This document shows positions 19,160 through 29,533 of a stretch of 64,000 nt of DNA, piece after piece. Where the stretch lies: positions 248,001 to 312,000 of the forward strand of contig JAUQXA010000018.1 in the NCBI GenBank assembly GCA_030834895.1, read 5' to 3'. Below the pieces are notes generated by a model. The model made no database searches, was not told where the DNA came from, and saw only the letters and a program-made list of their open reading frames with translations. The DNA comes from Anaerolineales bacterium. Its GTDB lineage: Bacteria > Chloroflexota > Anaerolineae > Anaerolineales > Villigracilaceae. A program made the translations under genes and the position numbers. How positions within the stretch are numbered: the first letter of the stretch is position 1; each line of letters starts with the position of its first letter.

Positions 19160-21451
19160 ATGGATATTAACAACTTGATCAAGCAGATGACCCTCGAAGA
19201 GAAGGCCGCTTTATGTACTGGCGCCAGCGCATGGTCGACCACCCCTGTGGAACGGTTGGGGATTCCGGAAATGATTGTTTCGGATGGACCGCATGGAGTC
19301 CGGCGCGTACCCGATATTCATTCGATGGCAAATGAAAGTTTGCCCGCCACCTGCTTCCCCACGGCATCCTGTACGGCCTCCACTTGGGACGTGAATTTAA
19401 TCCGCAAAATGGGTGAAGCACTGGCTGAGGAGTGTATTGCCCTCAATGTGGATATATTGCTCGGACCCGGTGCGAACATGAAACGCTCCCCCTTGGGCGG
19501 ACGCAACTTTGAATACTTCTCTGAAGACCCATTCCTGGCAGGAGAGATGGCTGCCAACTTCATCGATGGCGTACAAAGCAAAGGAGTGGGGACTTCCCTC
19601 AAGCATTATGCCGCCAACAACCAGGAATTCCAACGCTTCAGCATCAGCGCCGAAGTGGACGAACGCACTTTGCGTGAAATCTACCTGCCCGCTTTTGAAA
19701 AAGCCGTCAAACAAGCCCAGCCCTGGACGGTGATGTGTTCATACAACAAGGTCAATGGCACGTTTGCCTCGGAACATCGCCACCTGCTGACCGAAATTCT
19801 CAAAAACGAATGGGGTTTCGAGGGCTTGGTCGTCTCAGACTGGGGTGCGGTGCGTGACCGCGTGGCTGCGCTCAAGGGTGGATTGGATTGGGAAATGCCC
19901 GGTCCCCAGGAACGCCGTGTCCAGGCTGTTGTTGCCGCTGTCCGCGATGGTGAATTAGATGAAGCACTTCTTGATGAGTCGGTGCGCCGTATCTTGCGCA
20001 TTGTCTTCAAAGCCAAGGAAACGTCCAAAGGCGGTACGTTTGACGTGGATGCACATCACGAGCTGGCGCACCGTATTGCCACCGAAGGCATGGTGCTGTT
20101 GAAGAACAATGGGCTGTTGCCGCTTAAGGGTCAGCAGCATATTGCTGTGATTGGTCGCGCTGCGGAACAGGCACACTTTCAGGGTGGCGGCAGTTCACAC
20201 ATCAATCCCACCAAAGTGGCGGTTCCGTTCAAGGAGTTGCAAACACAGGCGGAAGGCGCCGAACTGACCTACGTCGAAGGCTATCCCATTGACAATTCCT
20301 TCCGGCAGGATATGATCGATCAGGCTGTGAAGCTTGCCCAGCCTGCCGATGTGGCTGTGCTCTATATTGCGTTGCCTACCTTCAAGGAATCTGAAGGTTA
20401 CGACCGCACCGATCTCGATCTGACTGAACAGCAGGTTGCACTGATCAAGGCTGTAGCCAAGGTCCAGCCTAAGACGGTTGTTATCCTCAACAACGGCGCG
20501 TCGGTTGCCATGAGCGCATGGATCGATGATGTGGCTGCCGTGCTCGAAGGCTGGATGATGGGACAAGCCGGTGGCATAGCCATTGCCGATGTGCTCTTCG
20601 GCAAGGTTAACCCATGTGGCAAACTGGCTGAGACGTTCCCGCTCAAGCTCTCCGACACACCTGCATATCTCAATTGGCCGGGCGGGGCGGGCGAAGTGCA
20701 TTACGGGGAAGGATTGTTCATTGGTTATCGTTATTACGATGCCAAAGAAATGCCTGTCCTGTTCCCCTTTGGTCATGGATTAAGTTACACCACCTTCAAA
20801 TACAGCAATGCCAGGGCGTCTGCGAAAAACTTCAAGGATGTGGATGGGCTGACGGTCATGGTGGATATCACCAACACGGGCGAGTTCGCAGGCAAGGAAA
20901 TTGTCCAGGTCTATGTCCACGACCAAAAGTCCGGTTTGGTGCGGCCTCAAAAGGAATTGAAAGGCTTTACCAAAGTGGAACTCCAGCCGGGCGAGACCAA
21001 GTCCGTCTCCGTCAGGTTGGATTTCCGTGCCTTTGCCTACTACCACCCCGAATACAAACAGTGGATCACCGAGGATGGGGATTTCGACATCCTGATTGCT
21101 GCCTCCGCTGCGGACATTCGCCAGAGTCTGACAGTGACCCTCGAATCAACCCTCAAGCTGCCCTGCATCCTGGATAAGGAATCCACTGTCCGCGAGTGGA
21201 TGACAGACCCGCGTGGGAAGGCTGTGTTTGGACCCTTCTACGCCCAGATGGAAACCGAGGCCCGCAAGATGTTTGGCGGCGGGGATGAACGTTATGGCAA
21301 CGAAGGGACTATCGGCATGGACATTATGGAGATGTTCAATGACATGCCTCTCTTAAGTGTGCTGATGTTCCAGCAAAGCGCCTTGCCGATGCACCCCGAA
21401 GACATCGTGAATGGGTTGTTGGCGCAAGTTCACAGCATGGACAATTCGTAA
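19160..21451 (+). CDS. GH3 beta-glucosidase (BglB-like)
   Basis: The 763-residue protein opens with KQMTLEEKAALCTGASAWST, has SDGPHGVR and the nucleophile D227 (VVSDWGAV), and contains the GH3 alpha/beta domain and a fibronectin-III-like domain (EIVQVYVHDQ, RPQKELKGF). This is the compact BglB-type architecture without a PA14 insert. A tail of about 100 residues after the fibronectin-like domain, rich in Met and acidic residues, closes the protein and is found in many bacterial relatives. The start is the ATG at 19160 with AGGAG at 19151-19155; a TTG at 19127 in the same frame has no such site. No signal peptide. It probably releases glucose from beta-linked gluco-oligosaccharides in the cytoplasm. 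Confidence 0.92.
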   Translation: MDINNLIKQMTLEEKAALCTGASAWSTTPVERLGIPEMIVSDGPHGVRRVPDIHSMANESLPATCFPTASCTASTWDVNLIRKMGEALAEECIALNVDILLGPGANMKRSPLGGRNFEYFSEDPFLAGEMAANFIDGVQSKGVGTSLKHYAANNQEFQRFSISAEVDERTLREIYLPAFEKAVKQAQPWTVMCSYNKVNGTFASEHRHLLTEILKNEWGFEGLVVSDWGAVRDRVAALKGGLDWEMPGPQERRVQAVVAAVRDGELDEALLDESVRRILRIVFKAKETSKGGTFDVDAHHELAHRIATEGMVLLKNNGLLPLKGQQHIAVIGRAAEQAHFQGGGSSHINPTKVAVPFKELQTQAEGAELTYVEGYPIDNSFRQDMIDQAVKLAQPADVAVLYIALPTFKESEGYDRTDLDLTEQQVALIKAVAKVQPKTVVILNNGASVAMSAWIDDVAAVLEGWMMGQAGGIAIADVLFGKVNPCGKLAETFPLKLSDTPAYLNWPGGAGEVHYGEGLFIGYRYYDAKEMPVLFPFGHGLSYTTFKYSNARASAKNFKDVDGLTVMVDITNTGEFAGKEIVQVYVHDQKSGLVRPQKELKGFTKVELQPGETKSVSVRLDFRAFAYYHPEYKQWITEDGDFDILIAASAADIRQSLTVTLESTLKLPCILDKESTVREWMTDPRGKAVFGPFYAQMETEARKMFGGGDERYGNEGTIGMDIMEMFNDMPLLSVLMFQQSALPMHPEDIVNGLLAQVHSMDNS

Positions 21452-21467
21452 TCGAGGGAAAAGATCC

Positions 21468-23327
21468 GTGACATCAAACCAAACCGTGCAACTCGCCGAA
21501 ATCGTCAGGCAGCATTCCGGTCTGCTCAGGGCCGAAAATGGCTGTGCGTTTCGCGACCTCAATAAAAACGGCAAATTGGATGTTTATGAGGATCCACGCC
21601 AGCCCATTGAGTCCCGCGTGGAAGATTTGCTCGGTCAGATGACGTTGGAAGAAAAAGCCGGGACGTTGTTCATCAACGGCTCTGTTGTCAACACTGACGG
21701 CTCCATCGAAGAGAAACCCGATACACCCGGGTTTGGGGGCGTTGCCGCAAAACAGATTGCCAACCAGAAAATGAACCACTTCAACCTGTGGGATATACCG
21801 CGAACACAGGCTGTGGCGGCCTGGCACAATAAATTACAGAGTTTTGCCGAAGGGATGCGGCTGGGTATCCCGATTACGATTGCCTCCGACCCGCGCAACC
21901 ATTTCACCCGTAATATCTTTTCGATGGCTGCCAACGAGTTTTCGCAGTGGTGCGAGACTTTGGGCTTTGCTGCGCTGGATGACGCCGACCTGGTAAAACA
22001 ATTTGCCGATATCGCCCGGCGGGAATATCTTTCCGTTGGGATTCGCGTCGCGTTGCATCCACAAATTGACCTGTCTACCGAACCGCGCTGGCCGCGTATC
22101 AGTGGAACCTTCGGTGAAGACGCTCATCTGACGGCGCGTCTGGTCAAGGCCTACATTGCAGGATTCCAAGGTACGGCCCTCGGACCTCACAGCGTGGCTT
22201 GCATGACCAAACATTTCCCCGGTGGTGGACCGCAAAACGAAGGGCTGGATCCGCACTTCGAATTCCAACAAGGTCAAATCTATCCGGGCAAGAACTTTGA
22301 CTATCACCTGATCCCCTTCGAGGCTGCTATCGAGTCCCGGACTGCTGCCATCATGCCATATTACGGCGTCCCCATTGACCAGACGGATGAGAACGTGGCG
22401 ATGTCGTTCAACAAGGCGATCATCACCGGACTGCTGCGCGACAAGTATCACTTCGATGGTGTGGTTTGCACTGACTGGGGCTTGATTACCGATGTTCACA
22501 TGGGGGAAGCCGTCTGGCCCGCGCGGGCCTGGGGAGTGGAGCATCTGAGCAAACCTGAACGGGTGCTCAAGGCGCTTGAAGCCGGTGTCGATCAATTTGG
22601 CGGCGAAAGTTGCCCAGAATATGTAATCGAACTGGTGAAAACTGAACGGCTGTCTGAAACGCGGATCGATCAGTCAGTGCGGCGTTTGCTGCGGTTGAAA
22701 TTCCAACTGGGGCTGTTCGATAACCCATTCGTTGATGAATCCCAGGTTCCGCAAATTCTTGGGCACCCTGCTTCCGTGGCGGCAGGTCTGGATTCCCAAC
22801 AGCGGGCCATGACTTTGCTCAAAAATGAGTCGCAGACGCTGCCTCTCAAAGGTCAGCCAAAAATATTCGTCAAGAACATAGCCCCGGCTGTTGCTGCGCG
22901 TTATGCCGAGGTGGTCGCGACCCCTGAACAGGCTGATTTTGCCATCCTGCGGCTGGACACCCCGTGGGTTCCGGTCGAAACGAAGAATCCGTTTGCACGA
23001 GATTTTCATCATGGCGATCTGGATTTCAAAGGTGAGGTCAAGGCTGAGATTTTGTCACTGCTGCAAACCGTGCCCACCATCGTTGTCATCTATCTGGATC
23101 GCCCGGCGGTCATTCCCGAAATCAGTGCTGCGTCCAAAGCCTTACTGGCTGAATATGGCGCTGACGACTCAGCCGTGCTGAACATCATCTTTGGCAAATC
23201 CCGCCCGGAAGGCAAACTGCCCTTTGAACTCCCCAGCTCGATGGAGGCAGTGCGCAACCAAAAAGCGGATATCCCTTACGACTCTGAGAATCCGCTCTAT
23301 CCATTTGGTTTTGGGATGTCTTATTGA
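21468..23327 (+). CDS. GH3 family glycosidase, second paralogue
   Basis: This 619-residue GH3 enzyme differs from its neighbour. It begins with a short calcium-loop-like motif (DLNKNGKLDVYED) before the barrel, has MTLEEKAGTLF, TEPRWPRISGTFGEDA, KHFPGGGP and nucleophile D336 (GVVCTDWG). The second domain is shortened and the C-terminal fibronectin-like domain is absent, ending at PFGFGMSY. The start is GTG at 21468, 17 bases after the previous stop, with GAGGG upstream. There is no export signal. The close packing with the first GH3 and GH94 genes suggests it processes a different linkage or chain length of the same imported oligosaccharides; exact specificity is not readable. Confidence 0.9.
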   Translation: MTSNQTVQLAEIVRQHSGLLRAENGCAFRDLNKNGKLDVYEDPRQPIESRVEDLLGQMTLEEKAGTLFINGSVVNTDGSIEEKPDTPGFGGVAAKQIANQKMNHFNLWDIPRTQAVAAWHNKLQSFAEGMRLGIPITIASDPRNHFTRNIFSMAANEFSQWCETLGFAALDDADLVKQFADIARREYLSVGIRVALHPQIDLSTEPRWPRISGTFGEDAHLTARLVKAYIAGFQGTALGPHSVACMTKHFPGGGPQNEGLDPHFEFQQGQIYPGKNFDYHLIPFEAAIESRTAAIMPYYGVPIDQTDENVAMSFNKAIITGLLRDKYHFDGVVCTDWGLITDVHMGEAVWPARAWGVEHLSKPERVLKALEAGVDQFGGESCPEYVIELVKTERLSETRIDQSVRRLLRLKFQLGLFDNPFVDESQVPQILGHPASVAAGLDSQQRAMTLLKNESQTLPLKGQPKIFVKNIAPAVAARYAEVVATPEQADFAILRLDTPWVPVETKNPFARDFHHGDLDFKGEVKAEILSLLQTVPTIVVIYLDRPAVIPEISAASKALLAEYGADDSAVLNIIFGKSRPEGKLPFELPSSMEAVRNQKADIPYDSENPLYPFGFGMSY

Positions 23328-23410
23328 TATCAGGGCATACATAAAATCCAATAAAAAACCTTAAGCATTGGAAAAGGTTTCCGTTGCTTTATGAATAGGA
23401 GTTATTTCTT

Positions 23411-25885
23411 ATGCGTTACGGCTATTTCGATGATGAACGCCGCGAATATGTGATTACGCGGCCTGATACCCCGTTACCCTGGATCAACTATCTGGGCAGT
23501 GAGTCCTACTTTGGGTTGATCTCCAACACTGCGGGCGGATACTCGTTCTACAAGGATGCGCGCCTGCGCCGCCTGACTCGTTACCGTTATAACAATGCGC
23601 CGCTGGACATGGGCGGACGATACATCTATCTGCGTGACAACGATCCGCATAATTCAGAATCCCAGGTTTGGTCGCCGTCGTGGATGCCAACCCGCCAGCC
23701 GCTGGATTCGTATGAATGTCGCCATGGCATGGGATATACAATCATCAAGTCGCAGATGGCGGAGATCGAATCGCAAATCCGTTATTTTGTTCCGCTTGGG
23801 AATCATCTCGAAACATGGGAGTTGACCCTCACCAATCATCGCGATGAGTTGGCAGACTTATCTGTTTTCTCGGCGGTCGAATTTGCCCTGTGGGATGCCA
23901 ACGATGATGCCACCAACTTTCAGCGTAACTATTCCGTCGGGGAGGTTGAAGTTGTCGATGGGGTGATTTACCACAAGACCGAATATCGTGAACGCCGCGA
24001 CCACTTTGCCTTCTTTGCATGTTCCGAACCTCTGGCTGGATACGACACAAGCCGCGAGGCCTTTCTGGGACCCTATTGGGGCTGGGATTCGCCCAAGGCA
24101 GTTACAACAGGACAATCGTCAAATTCGATCGCGCATGGCTGGCAACCGATTGGCTCGCACCATGTCAAGATTCAGTTGAGGGCAGGGGAAAAGAAAAGAA
24201 TCATCTTTATCCTTGGCTATCATGAAAATCCCAAGGATGACAAGTTCGATCCGCCCAATTCACAATATATCAATCGCAAGACCGTACTGCCGATTATCGC
24301 CCGCTACCTGAAGGAAGATGTGGTTGAGAACGCCTTTGCCGAGTTGGGCAGGCATTGGGATAATCTGCTGGGCAAATTTACAGTGAACACGCCCGACGTG
24401 CACACCAATCGCATGGTCAACATTTGGAATGCATACCAGACCATGATCACGTTCAACATGAGCCGTTCGGCTTCATACTTTGAGAGTGGGATTGGACGCG
24501 GCATGGGATTCCGTGATTCGACTCAAGATTTGCTCGGCTTTGTGCATCTCATCCCTGAACGTGCCCGCGAGCGGATTCTGGATCTGGCGGCCACGCAGCT
24601 GCCGACAGGTGGTGCCTATCATCAATATCAACCGCTGACCAAACGCGGCAATAACGATGTCGGCTCCGGCTTTAACGATGATCCGCTTTGGCTGGTGCTG
24701 GCTGTGACCGCCTACGTGAAGGAAACAGGCGACTGGAGCATTCTCGAAGAATCTGTTCCCTACGACAACCAGTCTGGCTCCGAAATGCCGCTGTATGACC
24801 ATTTGCAGCGCTCTCTTCAATATACACTTGACCGACTTGGACCACATGGACTGCCGTTGATCGGCCGCGCGGACTGGAACGACTGCCTTAACCTGAATTG
24901 CTTCTCCGATACGCCCGGTCAATCCTTCCAGACCACGACCAACAAGGAAGGCAAAGTGGCGGAGAGTGTATTTATCGCGGGGCTGTTCGTGCTGGCAGCA
25001 AAGGAAATGGCGGCGCTGGTTGAGAGTTGCAAGCTGAAATTTGAAACGTTCAGTGTTCAACCCCCGGCTTTTTATGCAAGTGCGGTTTCTCAAATGGAAT
25101 CTGTTATTTGGCAGCACGGCTGGGATGGTGAATGGTTCCGCCGCGCCTACGATGACTTTGGACATGTGTTGGGGTCGAAGGAAAACGATGAGGGGCGCAT
25201 CTTCATCGAGCCGCAGGGAATCTGCGTAATGGCAGGCTTGGGCGTAGATGATGGTCGCGCTGAAAAATCCATGGATTCCGTGGGTGAACATCTTGCCACG
25301 GCGCATGGCATTGTGGTGCACCAACCCGCATTTACACGCTATTACCTGCATCTGGGTGAGATCTCGTCCTATCCGCCGGGATACAAGGAAAACGCAAGCG
25401 TCTTCTGTCACACCAACCCGTGGGTCATGATCGCCGAGACAAAGCTCGGGCGCGGGGACAAGGCTTACGATTATTACCTGCGTATCAATCCATCCTCACG
25501 CGAAGAGCTAAGCGACGTTCATCGTTGCGAACCGTACGTTTACGCGCAGACGATTGCAGGCAAGGATGCGCCTACGCATGGCGAGGCCAAGAACTCCTGG
25601 TTGACCGGAACCGCCGCGTGGAATTACGTTGCCGTCTCACAATGGATTCTCGGCATCCGCCCGACGTATAACGGCTTGCAGATTGCGCCGGTCATGCCGT
25701 CGGGTTGGAACGGCTTCGAAGCTGTCCGCAGCTATCGGGGAGTCCGCTACGTGGTTCGGGTGGTGCGACAAGGCATGGGTAATCAAGTCCAACTTGTGGT
25801 GGATGGAAAACCCGTCGCGGGTAACGTCATCCCTGTTCCGCCTGCGGGCGCGAAGGAAGTGAAAGTTGTTGCCACATTGAGGTGA
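23411..25885 (+). CDS. GH94 cellobiose phosphorylase
   Basis: GH94 enzymes split beta-glucosides with inorganic phosphate, giving glucose 1-phosphate and saving one ATP. The 824-residue length and the start MRYGYFDDERREYVITRPDTP are typical of cellobiose phosphorylases. The catalytic acid is D491 in ADWNDCLN; GRGMGFRDSTQDLLG, the disaccharide-site motif, and the Cys/His-rich YKENASVFCHTNPW region are present. AGGAG lies upstream of the ATG. It is cytoplasmic. Together with GH1 and GH3 neighbours it offers both phosphorolytic and hydrolytic routes for imported cello-oligosaccharides. Cellodextrin phosphorylases are longer (about 980 residues), so cellobiose is the likelier substrate. Confidence 0.93.
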   Translation: MRYGYFDDERREYVITRPDTPLPWINYLGSESYFGLISNTAGGYSFYKDARLRRLTRYRYNNAPLDMGGRYIYLRDNDPHNSESQVWSPSWMPTRQPLDSYECRHGMGYTIIKSQMAEIESQIRYFVPLGNHLETWELTLTNHRDELADLSVFSAVEFALWDANDDATNFQRNYSVGEVEVVDGVIYHKTEYRERRDHFAFFACSEPLAGYDTSREAFLGPYWGWDSPKAVTTGQSSNSIAHGWQPIGSHHVKIQLRAGEKKRIIFILGYHENPKDDKFDPPNSQYINRKTVLPIIARYLKEDVVENAFAELGRHWDNLLGKFTVNTPDVHTNRMVNIWNAYQTMITFNMSRSASYFESGIGRGMGFRDSTQDLLGFVHLIPERARERILDLAATQLPTGGAYHQYQPLTKRGNNDVGSGFNDDPLWLVLAVTAYVKETGDWSILEESVPYDNQSGSEMPLYDHLQRSLQYTLDRLGPHGLPLIGRADWNDCLNLNCFSDTPGQSFQTTTNKEGKVAESVFIAGLFVLAAKEMAALVESCKLKFETFSVQPPAFYASAVSQMESVIWQHGWDGEWFRRAYDDFGHVLGSKENDEGRIFIEPQGICVMAGLGVDDGRAEKSMDSVGEHLATAHGIVVHQPAFTRYYLHLGEISSYPPGYKENASVFCHTNPWVMIAETKLGRGDKAYDYYLRINPSSREELSDVHRCEPYVYAQTIAGKDAPTHGEAKNSWLTGTAAWNYVAVSQWILGIRPTYNGLQIAPVMPSGWNGFEAVRSYRGVRYVVRVVRQGMGNQVQLVVDGKPVAGNVIPVPPAGAKEVKVVATLR

Positions 25886-25910
25886 CAAGAAGGATTTTTG
25901 GAGAACATAA

Positions 25911-27257
<1,347 letters not shown>

Positions 27258-27322
27258 AATTCAGGACTATCTCCCAAATTTTCTCGTAAAACTGTACAGT
27301 GACAAACAACTATAAATGGGCC

Positions 27323-27348
27323 AGTTCAAAAGACAGGGGATTTGAACT
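27323..27348 (+). terminator. Weak hairpin after the GH1 gene
   Basis: AGTTCAAA (27323-27330) pairs with TTTGAACT (27341-27348), an 8-bp stem with a 10-nt loop. Only a short TTG follows. It may end the glycosidase transcript, but support is modest. Confidence 0.4.
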
Positions 27349-27426
27349 TGTATTAACTCTGGAAAAGACGAGTGAAAATGAGTATGATGATGTTATCCCT
27401 TCCAAGAGTTGGGACGGAGGTGCAGC

Positions 27427-27900
27427 ATGAAAAACCGAACATTGCTCTTCTGTGCATGGATGTCGATTTTTCTTTTATTCGCATGTTCGAGTGTCCCTGC
27501 GACCCCCACCGCCGGCTCGGCGACGATCACTGCTACCGTTGACATGGGTGCCGGTGGGGCGGGGTTTGCCTCGATCATCTACGCTCAGGAGGTGAATACC
27601 GGGAGGACTTTCCACATCGTCATGCCCGCTGGTTCGCATGGACTGGTGGCGTTGCCCACCTCTCCGCCGCTCTCTTTCTCTGTGGATGCGCCCGGCACTT
27701 ATGTCTTCTATGCCGTGTTGATCAACGAGGATAGCTATCATTACGGCGCGACTGGTTGCAAAGCCGCAATGGACTGCTCATCCAACGAACTGGTTGCCCT
27801 GGATGTTCTCCCCGGTGAAACGTACGAGGTCTATATCGGCGATTCCTCGGCGGCTGTTCCTCCGACCGGGGTGCCGGTCATGGTGCCGTGGCATAAATAG
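27427..27900 (+). CDS. Small lipoprotein of unknown function
   Basis: The 157-residue protein begins with a lipoprotein signal peptide (lipobox LLFAC, Cys 20) and a Ser/Pro/Thr linker. The mature part is beta-rich, with two cysteines (GCKAAMDCS) that could form a disulphide, consistent with an extracytoplasmic location. I do not recognise the family. The ATG at 27427 has GGAGG seven bases before it; the frame is open to a TTG at 27409. Its stop codon is one base away from the stop of the converging FGGY kinase gene. A 169-base gap separates it from the GH1 gene, so it may have its own promoter. Confidence 0.75.
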   Translation: MKNRTLLFCAWMSIFLLFACSSVPATPTAGSATITATVDMGAGGAGFASIIYAQEVNTGRTFHIVMPAGSHGLVALPTSPPLSFSVDAPGTYVFYAVLINEDSYHYGATGCKAAMDCSSNELVALDVLPGETYEVYIGDSSAAVPPTGVPVMVPWHK

Positions 27901-27901
27901 T

Positions 27902-29446
27902 TTAACGTTTTCCCAAATTCTTCATAAATTCATACAGCGGTTTCAAGCGGCCGTACATATTCTTATACACTCCATGATACAACTCGTTGTATCTGGCATG
28001 TGTTTTTGCATCCGGCTCGAATGTATCGCGGACGCGGGTCATCTCGCGGATGGCGGTGGGGAAGTCCTTGTAGATGCCGATGCCGACTGCCGCGTCGATT
28101 GCCGCGCCCAGAGCGGATGCCTCGTACAGATGCGGGCGTGACGCCGGTAGACCAAAGACATCCGCCGTCAGTTGTAATGCTGCGTCGGATTGACTGCCAC
28201 CGCCCGCGACTCGCAATTCGGTGATGGGCACGCCGCTGCGCTTTTCGGTTCGTTCCGCGCCTTCACGCAGGGCATAGGCAAGCCCTTCGAGAATGGCTCG
28301 ATATAAATGGGCGCGGGTGTGGATGTCACTGAAGCCGATGACTGCGCCGCGCGCTTCGGGTCCGGGGAAACGCAGTCCCGGCGACCAATAAGGTTGCAGT
28401 ACCAAACCGTCCGAGCCGGGGGAAACGGAGCGGATCAAATCGTCGAAGAGGAATTCAGCTTCAATGCCCTGCTCATCGGCCAGCTTTTGTTCACGCAGCC
28501 CGAATTCATGTTTGAACCAGGAGACCATCCAATAGCCGCGATAGATTTGAATCTCGAAGCTGTATTGTCCCGGCACGGCGGCGGGATACGGCGGCAAAAG
28601 CGGAATCACCTCGATATATTTTTTGTGTGTGGTGTTGATGGTGGCGGTCGTGCCGTAACTCAGGCAGGCAACATGCGGTTCGAGACAACCCGCGCCGAGG
28701 ACTTCGGTGGCTTTGTCGGCGGCGGCAGCGATAAGCGGGAGTCCCTGCGGGATACCGGTTGCAGACGAGGCTTCGGCGGTGATCAAACCCAATGGCGACG
28801 CGGCAGGCACGAGGTCAGGCAGGATGCGTTTGTCCATCGGGACAGCCTGCCATTTCCAATCCAACGGCCTTGCCCACGCCTGCGCTTTGTAGTCGAAGGG
28901 AATGTATGCAACTTGTGAGGCGATGGAATCTACAAATTGACCGACGAGGCGATACGTGAGATAGCCCGATAAAAGGAGATACTTGTGCGTGTCGTGCCAG
29001 ACTTCCGGCTGGTGGGTGCGGACCCAGTTGCACTCGGCTTCGGCTTGAAGATAGGCAACGGTTTCCGTCGCACCTGCAAGGGCGAACGCCACCCCCCACC
29101 ATCCGCTGACAGGTTTGAGCCCTTCGGTGCGACGCTGATCGGGCCAGACGATGGCTGGGCGCAGCGGCTTGCCGTGTCTGTCCACGTTGATGAGGGTGCT
29201 GCGCTGCGTGGTTAACGACACTGCCGCGATGGAGGATTTATCCACACCCTGCGCCCACAACCCCTGACAAGCCTCGCAGATGGCATTCCAGAAGACTTCG
29301 GGATCTTGTTCAGCAAGACCGGGAGCAGTCGAGTAATACGACTCGATGGGGACACGATGTTTGGCAAGCAGATTGCCGCGTGGGTCGAACACGAGCGCGC
29401 GGGCGGACTGTGTGCCGTTATCGATGGCAAGAATGTTTTCGGGCAT
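27902..29446 (-). CDS. FGGY-family carbohydrate kinase
   Basis: FGGY kinases phosphorylate sugars or polyols such as xylulose, ribulose, glycerol or gluconate. This 514-residue protein has the phosphate-1 motif ([14 protein letters not shown]), the catalytic base D244 ([11 protein letters not shown]) and the adenosine motif ([20 protein letters not shown]). The substrate pocket is not clearly xylulokinase- or ribulokinase-like, so the substrate stays open; xylulose would fit the xylan context. AAGGAA precedes the ATG. It is the first minus-strand gene after a long plus-strand cluster and converges on the small lipoprotein gene. The ribulokinase at 53839 is clearly a different FGGY subfamily. 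Confidence 0.85.
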   Translation of the reverse strand: MPENILAIDNGTQSARALVFDPRGNLLAKHRVPIESYYSTAPGLAEQDPEVFWNAICEACQGLWAQGVDKSSIAAVSLTTQRSTLINVDRHGKPLRPAIVWPDQRRTEGLKPVSGWWGVAFALAGATETVAYLQAEAECNWVRTHQPEVWHDTHKYLLLSGYLTYRLVGQFVDSIASQVAYIPFDYKAQAWARPLDWKWQAVPMDKRILPDLVPAASPLGLITAEASSATGIPQGLPLIAAAADKATEVLGAGCLEPHVACLSYGTTATINTTHKKYIEVIPLLPPYPAAVPGQYSFEIQIYRGYWMVSWFKHEFGLREQKLADEQGIEAEFLFDDLIRSVSPGSDGLVLQPYWSPGLRFPGPEARGAVIGFSDIHTRAHLYRAILEGLAYALREGAERTEKRSGVPITELRVAGGGSQSDAALQLTADVFGLPASRPHLYEASALGAAIDAAVGIGIYKDFPTAIREMTRVRDTFEPDAKTHARYNELYHGVYKNMYGRLKPLYEFMKNLGKR

Positions 29447-29533
29447 GGATGATTCCTTCTCAAGTGATATAAAGGGGAATGACCGTCTTCAAAAAAGTTT
29501 AGCCTGAGTTGATGGTCGCTTTGAAAGCAACCG

